From Acidimicrobiaceae bacterium (lineage in GTDB: Bacteria; Actinomycetota; Acidimicrobiia; Acidimicrobiales; RAAP-2): a stretch of DNA of 6,110 nucleotides. Each line of letters opens with the position of its first letter. The first letter of the stretch is position 1. Below the pieces are notes generated by a model that was given only the letters and a program-made list of their open reading frames with translations, searched no databases and was not told where the DNA came from. The stretch is taken from positions 1,843-7,952 of the forward strand of contig PLXU01000090.1 of assembly GCA_003151555.1 (NCBI GenBank). Direction: 5' to 3'. Made by a program: the position numbers and the translations under genes. This document shows positions 1 through 5,220 of this stretch, piece by piece.

Positions 1-18
1 CAATTGAGCTACACCCCC
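1..18 (-). tRNA. 5' end of a tRNA gene (partial, runs off the left edge; isotype unresolved, Ala or Trp most likely)
   Basis: Read on the minus strand from position 18 to 1, the sequence is GGGGGTG-T-A-GCTC-AATTG. This matches the start of a tRNA: a 7-nt acceptor strand, U8, A9, the 4-nt 5' D-stem GCUC, A14, a purine at 15, and the beginning of the D-loop ending in G18. The anticodon, T-arm and 3' acceptor strand lie outside the window, so the amino acid cannot be read. A G-rich 5' acceptor strand followed by UAGCUCAAUUG suits tRNA-Ala, and actinobacterial tRNA-Trp has a very similar start (family knowledge recalled, not searched). The gene begins 15 nt after the stop codon of the upstream membrane-protein gene on the same strand, so it could be processed from a shared transcript. 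Confidence 0.75.
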
Positions 19-33
19 GAAGGAGCACCCACT

Positions 34-807
34 TTAGCCCACGGCGTAGCGCGAAGGCGATTCGCGACGCCACTCACTGTCGTCTTCGGCGTCGTAAAAC
101 TCTGAGTCGAATTCGTCACGGTCGTCGTCGTACACGGGCTCCACCGCAGCCAAGCGGCGACCCTGCGGAATGCGAATAGGCAGTGACGACTCGAAGAGAA
201 ATCCCTGGCTCACGGCAAAGAGAGCGAGGGCCACGTAACAGAGCAGACCCATCCAGGCGAGCACCGCCAGGTCTTGAATGAACGTGTAGCCGACTGCGAG
301 GTTTAGAACACTGAGCGCCACGGCCGCAGCAGCGAGCAACACGAAGAGGGCTTGGCGCCGGGACTTCATCGATTCAAAACGCGGGGGTCGCTCGTAGTTA
401 CTGCGCAACCTTTGTTCGTCGCGCACCTCCTGCTCGTTGGGTACCGACGAGTACGCGGTGACGTAGCGATTTACCGGTTCGAACCGGCGCGTGTGCGCGT
501 CAACACGGTCGTAGTCGTAGTCGTCGTTCCACTCGTCCCACGACGTACGAGTTTCCAGTGATTGGTAGGTGTCGTTCGCGTGAACGACCGTCAGTCGGGG
601 GCGTTGCTCGGTCTCGCGCGGACCCTCTTCGTCGTTCAAGGCGGCGAGGCGGTGGGCCGGCGGTACCGAATACTCCTGGCGACTCATGACCTCGTGTCCC
701 GCGTGAAAGGAATGGATCGACTTCTCGGTCCCGCTGTCACGGAACCGTCGCACCACGACTGGTACCAAAATCGCCACCCAGAAGAGTCCAAGAATTATCA
801 GGAGCAC
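34..807 (-). CDS. GlpR/SepX-like actinobacterial membrane protein (putative divisome component)
   Basis: This 257-residue protein has one hydrophobic segment at the N-terminus (about 2-20, followed by RRFRD), a long polar middle region, and a helical pair near the C-terminus (about 153-172 and 179-202) preceded by the basic stretch KSRR. It ends in a very acidic tail (about 226-247). The layout, and the SIHSFH motif just after the first helix (residues 30-35) followed by a Met/Arg-rich patch, resemble the family called GlpR in Corynebacterium (membrane receptor of the gephyrin-like protein Glp) and SepX in Streptomyces, which acts in cell division. Identification is from remembered motif and topology, not a search. 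The start codon is GTG; an AGGA at 817-820 lies 9 nt upstream of it and supports this start. The upstream neighbour is cysH, not the galU-glp-rimJ cluster usual for the family. The middle region contains Asp/Tyr-rich low-complexity sequence (DDYDYD, residues 95-100). Confidence 0.6.
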   Translation of the reverse strand: MLLIILGLFWVAILVPVVVRRFRDSGTEKSIHSFHAGHEVMSRQEYSVPPAHRLAALNDEEGPRETEQRPRLTVVHANDTYQSLETRTSWDEWNDDYDYDRVDAHTRRFEPVNRYVTAYSSVPNEQEVRDEQRLRSNYERPPRFESMKSRRQALFVLLAAAAVALSVLNLAVGYTFIQDLAVLAWMGLLCYVALALFAVSQGFLFESSLPIRIPQGRRLAAVEPVYDDDRDEFDSEFYDAEDDSEWRRESPSRYAVG

Positions 808-891
808 TTGGGCAGATCCTCAACAAAACACACACACATTGGCTACAAATGTACAGTCCGCCTTTGTTTCATTGGTGGATAGGACCGATTG
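808..891 (-). other. cysH-glpR intergenic gap with a (CA)5 tract
   Basis: These 84 nt separate the cysH stop from the GTG start of the GlpR/SepX-like gene. They hold the ribosome binding site of that gene (AGGA at 817-820) and a CA dinucleotide run at 829-838, which reads UGUGUGUGUG in the minus-strand leader. I see no convincing hairpin plus U-tract that would terminate cysH, and no clear -35/-10 pair. Whether the downstream gene has its own promoter cannot be decided from the sequence. Confidence 0.4.
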
Positions 892-1563
892 TCACTCCTC
901 GTGCAGCCCGCACTCTTCCTTGTCGGCCCCCACCCAACGGCCCGAACGTCGATCACCGGGCACCTGGGGTTTCGACGTGACCGCGGCGCAACCTATCGAG
1001 GCGTAGCCCTGCGCCCAGAGAGGGTGCTGGGCGAGTTGATTGGCCGACACGTAGTAGGCAACGTCGTCGTCGCTCCACGTCGCCAGCGGATTGACCTTCA
1101 CCAGGGCGAACTTTTCGTCCCACAGCAGGGTTTTCATGCCCGCGCGGCTCGGTGCGTCTACTCGCTTGACCGACGTAATCCACGCCGCGCGGCCCGCGAC
1201 GGCCTTCTTCAGCGGTTCGACCTTGCGCAGCTCGCAGCACCGTTCGCTGCCGCACGGCCAGTCGTCGGCCTCGGGTCCCGGTGTCGTGCGCGTGAGATTT
1301 AGCGACCACTCCTTTTCCACGCGAGCGGCGAACTCGAGCGTCTCATCGAAGTGTCCCCGCGTGTCCAAAAAAATTATCTCGGTCCGAGGCCGCAGTTCGT
1401 GCACCATGTGCAACAATGCGAGGTCTTCAAAGGAGCAGGCCATGACCACGTCATCGTCGAAGCGTTCAAAGGTCCAGGTGAGAATCTCTAAAGGAGTGGC
1501 GCGCTCGAAGCGCTGATTGGTGGATTCGAGTTCGTCGAGCAGACTCGACGTGGGCGCCGTCAT
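892..1563 (-). CDS. cysH: Phosphoadenylyl/adenylyl-sulfate reductase, variant with three of four Fe-S cysteines
   Basis: CysH reduces activated sulfate (APS or PAPS) to sulfite in the cytoplasm, with thioredoxin as electron donor, in assimilatory sulfate reduction. The 223-residue length suits a bacterial CysH. Visible landmarks in order are a nucleotide-binding loop (MACSFED, 41-47), DTRGHF (67-72), the cysteine pair RCCELRKVEPL (108-118), VKRVDAPSRA (132-141), VKVNPLATWSDDDV (155-168), GYASIGCAAVT (186-196), GRW and the C-terminal catalytic ECGLH (Cys218). Iron-sulfur APS reductases carry CC plus CxxC. Here Cys109, Cys110 and Cys192 are present, but position 195, where the last Cys belongs, is Val. 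PAPS-type enzymes lack all four. Cys104 is an extra nearby cysteine. DTRGHF also departs from the more usual DTGYHF. The ATG start at 1563 has no strong Shine-Dalgarno sequence. The gene is divergent from cysDN, which supports the assimilatory role. The family call is secure; the substrate (APS or PAPS) is not. Confidence 0.93.
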   Translation of the reverse strand: MTAPTSSLLDELESTNQRFERATPLEILTWTFERFDDDVVMACSFEDLALLHMVHELRPRTEIIFLDTRGHFDETLEFAARVEKEWSLNLTRTTPGPEADDWPCGSERCCELRKVEPLKKAVAGRAAWITSVKRVDAPSRAGMKTLLWDEKFALVKVNPLATWSDDDVAYYVSANQLAQHPLWAQGYASIGCAAVTSKPQVPGDRRSGRWVGADKEECGLHEE

Positions 1564-1629
1564 GAGCCAGTACGCAATAAGTTCAAGATTTCCATTGCTT
1601 TACTAGGATATAAGTATCAATCAGAAACT
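1564..1629. promoter_or_regulatory. Divergent cysH / cysDN control region
   Basis: This is the only DNA between the two divergent sulfate-assimilation units, so it should hold both promoters. It has about 35% GC (23 of 66), far below the flanking coding DNA. A TATAAG at 1609-1614 is a candidate -10 element for cysD and would put transcription start about 8-10 nt before the ATG, giving a very short leader. TTGCTT at 1595-1600 is a weak -35-like hexamer but is poorly spaced. GATA-N4-TATC (1607-1618) is a small inverted repeat that could be part of an operator. Neither flanking gene has a clear Shine-Dalgarno sequence. Promoter assignments are by eye and weak; the role of the region as a shared control region follows from the gene layout. 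Confidence 0.5.
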
Positions 1630-2553
1630 ATGACACCGACCCCCCTGCGCCCGCCCCAGACCGCTGACTACCTCGATCTACTGGAGTCTCACGCCATCTT
1701 CATCCTGCGCGAAGTGGCGGCGGAGTGCGAACGGCCCGTCCTGCTCTTCTCGGGCGGCAAGGACTCCGCGGTCCTCTTGAACCTCGCAATGAAAGCCTTC
1801 ACGCCCCAGCAACTACCGTTCCCGGTCCTGCACATTGACACCGGACAGAACTTTCCCGAAGTGTTGGAGTACCGTGACGCGCTCACGACGAAGCTCGGCG
1901 TGAAACTCTTGGTCGCAAAGGTCCAAGACACAATTGACCAGGGCAAAGTTGTCGACCCGGGACCCATGGGCTCGCGCAACCGATTGCAAACCGTGACGCT
2001 GCTGAACGCGATCAACGAAAACGGATTCGACGCCGCCTTCGGCGGCGCGCGCCGCGACGAGGACAAGGCCCGGGCCAAGGAACGGATCCTCTCCTTTCGT
2101 GACGGCTTCGGACAGTGGGACCCGCGCCAGCAACGCCCCGAACTCTGGCAGCTCTACCAGGGCAAGGTCAACCCCGGCGAGCACCTGCGGGCCTTTCCCC
2201 TGTCGGACTGGACCGAATTGGACATCTGGCAATACATCGAACGCGAGCGCATGGAACTGCCGTCGATCTACTTCGCCCACGAGCGCGACGTGGTGTTGCG
2301 TGACTCCATGTGGCTGGCCGTGGGCCCTTTTGTCCAGCCCCGAGAGGGCGAGACCGTTGAACGCCGGGTGGTTCGTTTTCGCACCGTGGGCGACGCCAAC
2401 TGCACCGGCGCCGTCGATTCGCCGGCCAGCACGCTGGCCCAGATCGTCGCCGAGGTCGCCACCGCCAACGTCTCGGAACGCGGCGCCACACGAGCCGACG
2501 ACCGCTTCAGCGAAACCGCCATGGAGGACCGCAAGCGCGAGGGTTACTTCTAA
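1630..2553 (+). CDS. cysD: Sulfate adenylyltransferase subunit 2 (ATP sulfurylase small subunit)
   Basis: CysD is the catalytic subunit of heterodimeric ATP sulfurylase: sulfate plus ATP gives APS and pyrophosphate, driven by GTP hydrolysis on CysN. The 307-residue length is close to the roughly 300 usual for the family. The N-terminal region has the ESHAIFILREVAAE stretch, followed by the PP-loop SGGKDS at 41-46 of the ATP-pyrophosphatase superfamily. Later landmarks are HIDTGQNFPEV, the GARRDEDKARAKER region, FPLSDWTELDIWQYI, and the standard ending MEDRKREGYF. The ATG start gives the normal N-terminus, although no good Shine-Dalgarno sequence precedes it. That fits a short or absent leader, which is common in actinobacteria. 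Only 2 nt separate the stop codon from the cysN start, so the two are an operon. No truncation or missing motif was seen. Confidence 0.97.
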   Translation: MTPTPLRPPQTADYLDLLESHAIFILREVAAECERPVLLFSGGKDSAVLLNLAMKAFTPQQLPFPVLHIDTGQNFPEVLEYRDALTTKLGVKLLVAKVQDTIDQGKVVDPGPMGSRNRLQTVTLLNAINENGFDAAFGGARRDEDKARAKERILSFRDGFGQWDPRQQRPELWQLYQGKVNPGEHLRAFPLSDWTELDIWQYIERERMELPSIYFAHERDVVLRDSMWLAVGPFVQPREGETVERRVVRFRTVGDANCTGAVDSPASTLAQIVAEVATANVSERGATRADDRFSETAMEDRKREGYF

Positions 2554-2555
2554 GC

Positions 2556-3812
2556 ATGCCGACGACCACCAAAGACCTGCTTCGCCTCGCCACCATTGGT
2601 TCGGTCGACGACGGAAAGTCCACCTTGATCGGCCGACTGCTGGTGGACACGCGACAACTCTTCGACGACCAACTCGACGCCGTGGTGGCCGCCTCGGAAA
2701 AGCGTGGCGTGGGCGATCTCGACCTCAGTTTTGTCACCGACGGTCTGCGGGCCGAACGCGAGCAGGGCATCACGATTGACGTGGCCTACCGTTACGCCTC
2801 GACGCCCAAACGCAAGTTCATCATCGCCGACTGTCCCGGCCACGTGCAGTACACGCGCAACATGGCCACGGGCGCCTCGACGGCCGACCTCGCCCTGGTG
2901 GTGCTCGACGTCAAGCACGGTCTCAAGGAGCAGACCCGGCGTCACCTCTGCATCGCCGCCCTGCTGGGCGTGCATTCGGTCATTGTCTGCGTCAACAAGA
3001 TGGACGGCGTCAACTGGTCCCAGAGCGCCTTTCAGAGCGTGGTCGACGAGATCGAAACCCTCTCGCGCGAGCTGAATTTCGAGGAGGTGAAGATCATCCC
3101 CGTCTCGGCCCTCTACGGTGACAACGTCGTCGACGCCTCGACCAACTCGCCCTGGTACGTCGGCCCGACCGTCTTGGCAGCCCTCGAAACGTCCAACGCC
3201 GGCACCTGGACCAAGACCCGACACGGGGCCCGGCTGCCCATCCAGTGGGTACTGCGCCAGGAAGGCGGCGGTCGCACCTACGCCGGCATGGTCAACGGCG
3301 ACTCCTTCTTCGTGGGCGACACCGTCACGCTGCTGCCGGCCAACGTCGAAACCACCATCAAGGCAATCTCCTTCGGCGGCGTGGGGCGCATCGAGGCCAA
3401 CGTGGGCCTGTCGATCGACCTCGACCTCGCCGACGAGACCGACGCGGGACGAGGCGACCTGCTGGCCGCCACTCCCCTGCCCGCGGTCACCAAGGACATC
3501 ATCGCGACCATTTGCTGGTTCGGCGAGAAGCCGCTGGAGATTGGTCAGCGCCTTCGACTGAAGCACACCACCAAGGTGACCCCCGTGCGCGTGACCGACG
3601 TCACCGGCGTGGTCGACATCGAAACGCTGCGCATCGACGAATCGTCCTCGCTCGCCACCAACGAGATTGGTCTGGCCAATCTGCAGACCGCCGACTGGCT
3701 GGTCGTCGACGACTACCGCGTCAACCGGGTCACCGGCAGCTTCGTCTTGATCGACGAGGTCACCAACGCAACGGTGGCGGCCGGCATGGTGGGCCGCGCG
3801 TCCTTCTTCTAA
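2556..3812 (+). CDS. cysN: Sulfate adenylyltransferase subunit 1 (GTPase subunit of ATP sulfurylase)
   Basis: CysN is the translation-factor-like GTPase that pairs with CysD to drive APS formation. In its 418 residues all GTPase motifs are visible: G1 GSVDDGKST (15-23), the G2-region GITID (71-75), G3 DCPGH (92-96), G4 NKMD (147-150) and G5 SAL (184-186). They are followed by two beta-barrel domains and the typical C-terminus with NRVTGSFVLIDEVTNATVAAGM. The length matches a stand-alone CysN with no fused CysC (APS kinase) domain, and no cysC gene is visible in the window. A GAGGG at 2539-2543, inside the end of cysD, is a plausible ribosome binding site about 12 nt from the ATG. The TAA stop (3810-3812) overlaps by 3 nt the stop codon of the convergent minus-strand gene. 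Confidence 0.97.
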   Translation: MPTTTKDLLRLATIGSVDDGKSTLIGRLLVDTRQLFDDQLDAVVAASEKRGVGDLDLSFVTDGLRAEREQGITIDVAYRYASTPKRKFIIADCPGHVQYTRNMATGASTADLALVVLDVKHGLKEQTRRHLCIAALLGVHSVIVCVNKMDGVNWSQSAFQSVVDEIETLSRELNFEEVKIIPVSALYGDNVVDASTNSPWYVGPTVLAALETSNAGTWTKTRHGARLPIQWVLRQEGGGRTYAGMVNGDSFFVGDTVTLLPANVETTIKAISFGGVGRIEANVGLSIDLDLADETDAGRGDLLAATPLPAVTKDIIATICWFGEKPLEIGQRLRLKHTTKVTPVRVTDVTGVVDIETLRIDESSSLATNEIGLANLQTADWLVVDDYRVNRVTGSFVLIDEVTNATVAAGMVGRASFF

Positions 3813-4261
3813 AACTGCACCAGCATCACGACGAAGGCCACCGCCACCAGGGCGAGCAGCACGTCGATGGTCGTGACCAGTTTTTTGCCCTGCTGCGCGT
3901 CGGCGGCGCCGTCACGATGAATCATCTCGCCAATTGATCGTTCCAACGGCAGCACTCGCGCTTCTAAGTGGCCAGCGGCGGCCAGGTAGATGACGATGCC
4001 CACGATGACCCACGGGTGTCCCATCGACACGTCGTGACCGCCGCTGGCGACCATGATCACGCCCGTGATCGGTATGAGGTGCATGACCCGGGCGGCCCAG
4101 TTACGTCGCGCGGGAAAGCGGGCGCGCTGGGTCTGCGCGTCGGCCCCGCGCGCCACCAGCCGGGCCGACCAGCGCATCACGATCAGGACTATCAAGGTGG
4201 CGACGGCCGCCATCACGTGGATCAAGAGAACGACGTCGTAGGTGACCGAGGTAGCGATCAT
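3809..4261 (-). CDS. Small four-helix membrane protein (DUF2269-like)
   Basis: This 150-residue integral membrane protein has four predicted helices at about residues 7-29, 55-73, 82-100 and 129-149, and almost no soluble part. Histidines sit in or near the helices (His15 in LLIHVMAA, His61 in VMHLIPITG, His76 and His98). Length, helix number and the N-terminal H-containing helix resemble DUF2269-type proteins, whose function is unknown to me; this is a resemblance, not a search result. I chose the ATG at 4261 because it overlaps the meaB stop in an ATGA junction and gives a clean first helix. The reading frame stays open to about 4540, but the added Arg-rich sequence is antisense-like shadow of meaB. 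No Shine-Dalgarno is visible, so translation is probably coupled to meaB. The TAG stop overlaps the cysN stop from the other strand. Confidence 0.75.
   Translation of the reverse strand: MIATSVTYDVVLLIHVMAAVATLIVLIVMRWSARLVARGADAQTQRARFPARRNWAARVMHLIPITGVIMVASGGHDVSMGHPWVIVGIVIYLAAAGHLEARVLPLERSIGEMIHRDGAADAQQGKKLVTTIDVLLALVAVAFVVMLVQF
3868..3886 (+). terminator. Weak candidate intrinsic terminator for cysDN
   Basis: TGGT (3868-3871) and ACCA (3876-3879) can form a short stem, or five pairs with a tight loop as TGGTC/GACCA. One G follows, then six T residues (3881-3886). It starts about 55 nt past the cysN stop, in the correct orientation for cysDN, and lies inside the 3' end of the convergent membrane-protein gene. 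A wider inverted repeat, GCAGCA (3856-3861) with TGCTGC (3891-3896), encloses it. The stem is short and the T-run also encodes two Lys codons of the opposite gene, so chance is a real possibility. Confidence 0.25.
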
Positions 4262-5220
4262 GGGTTCGACAATAGGGCGTCGGCCGCGCGGTAGGGATCG
4301 GTGGTGCCAGCGAGTAACGCCTCGACCTGGGCGTCGAAGGCGGCTCCGTGGTCGAGGCCGGTGACCCGCGCGCGCACCGTGGCCGAGAGCACCTCGTCCA
4401 GCACGGCCCGCGTGCGCGCGCGCCGACGCTGTTCGAGCCGTCCGTCTTCGAGGAAGCGGCGGTGGGCGACGACTGCCTCCCACAATTCGTCGATGCCCGT
4501 ACCGTTGGTCGCGACCGTCTCTAAAATCACCGGCCGCCACTCGTGCTCGCCACCGAGGTCGAGCATCTGATCGAGGTCACGACGCGTCTCGCGCACTCCG
4601 GGACGGTCGGCCTTGTTGATGACAAAGATGTCGGCCACTTCTAAGAGCCCGGCCTTGTTCGCCTGCATGGCGTCACCCCACCCGGGGTTCATCACGACCA
4701 CGGTGGTGTCGGCCGCCGAGGCAATATCGACTTCCATCTGACCCACGCCCACCGTCTCGACCAGCGCCAGGCGAAAGTTCGCCGCGCCCAGCACGCGCAC
4801 CGCGTCAGGCACCGCGAGCGAGAGGCCGCCTAGGTGGCCACGCGTCGCCATCGAACGGATGAAGACGTGCTCATTGGTGGCGTGGCCCTGCATACGGATG
4901 CGATCACCCAGTATCGCGCCGCCGGTGAAGGGAGAACTCGGGTCGATGCACAAGATGCCCACCTGGTCGAAGGCGTCTGAACCGTCGAACGATCCGTGCG
5001 CGAGCGCCACCGAAATCAGCTGATCGGTCAGCGTCGATTTTCCTCCGCCCGGCGGGCCGGTGATACCCACCACGTAGGGAGACGACACCTGGTAGGCCAA
5101 CGCCGCGGTGGCCCGGTGCGCCGCACCGCCGGACTCGACGTAGGTCAGCAGTCGCGCCAGGGCCGTCCTCGAACCCTGTCGCGCCAGTTCGACCAGTGCT
5201 GCCGGCTCGCGCGACGTCAT
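4258..5220 (-). CDS. meaB: Methylmalonyl-CoA mutase-associated GTPase MeaB (ArgK/MMAA family)
   Basis: MeaB is a cytoplasmic GTPase of the G3E group. It gates adenosylcobalamin loading and protects the B12-dependent methylmalonyl-CoA mutase (or a related acyl-CoA mutase). The 320-residue protein shows the family signatures in order: P-loop GPPGGGKST (55-63), DPSSPFTGGAILGDR (93-107), SMATRGHLGGL (123-133), ETVGVGQ (155-161), the NPGWGDAMQANKAG stretch (178-191) and the base-recognition motif NKAD (202-205). A charged C-terminal helical region follows, corresponding to the dimerisation part of the family. The ATG at 5220 overlaps the murA stop by ATGA, and the meaB stop overlaps the next start in the same way, so translation is probably coupled. 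No acyl-CoA mutase gene lies in the window, so the client enzyme must be encoded elsewhere. Confidence 0.93.
   Translation of the reverse strand: MTSREPAALVELARQGSRTALARLLTYVESGGAAHRATAALAYQVSSPYVVGITGPPGGGKSTLTDQLISVALAHGSFDGSDAFDQVGILCIDPSSPFTGGAILGDRIRMQGHATNEHVFIRSMATRGHLGGLSLAVPDAVRVLGAANFRLALVETVGVGQMEVDIASAADTTVVVMNPGWGDAMQANKAGLLEVADIFVINKADRPGVRETRRDLDQMLDLGGEHEWRPVILETVATNGTGIDELWEAVVAHRRFLEDGRLEQRRRARTRAVLDEVLSATVRARVTGLDHGAAFDAQVEALLAGTTDPYRAADALLSNP

Noticed and set aside
505..531. Trinucleotide-like repeat of tcg/tag codons
   Set aside because: It simply encodes the Asp/Tyr-rich DDYDYD patch of the membrane protein and is too short to be a distinct repeat element.
562..882. Plus-strand open frame antisense to the GlpR/SepX-like gene
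   Set aside because: It has no recognisable motif, and the opposite strand has a ribosome binding site, membrane topology and family-like motifs.
850..885. Possible cysH terminator hairpin (GTCC/GGAC arms)
   Set aside because: It has only four pairs with a long loop and no following U-tract.
2099..2779. Open frame of 226 codons on the plus strand overlapping cysD and cysN
   Set aside because: Its Ser/Pro/Arg-rich composition is typical of an out-of-frame reading of GC-rich genes, and it overlaps two well-supported genes.
2550..3566. Long open frame (338 codons) on the minus strand, antisense to cysN
   Set aside because: The plus strand carries a complete CysN with all GTPase motifs. The antisense product is Gly/Val/Asp-rich, has no recognisable motif and is the expected shadow in high-GC DNA.
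3245..3937. Open frame of 230 codons on the plus strand across the end of cysN
   Set aside because: It is a frame-shifted, Arg/His-rich shadow of cysN that continues into the antisense of the membrane-protein gene.
4262..4540. N-terminal extension of the small membrane protein's reading frame
   Set aside because: The sequence is Arg/Ala/Gly-rich and wholly overlaps meaB in another frame. The ATG at 4261 forms an ATGA junction and starts a sensible membrane helix.
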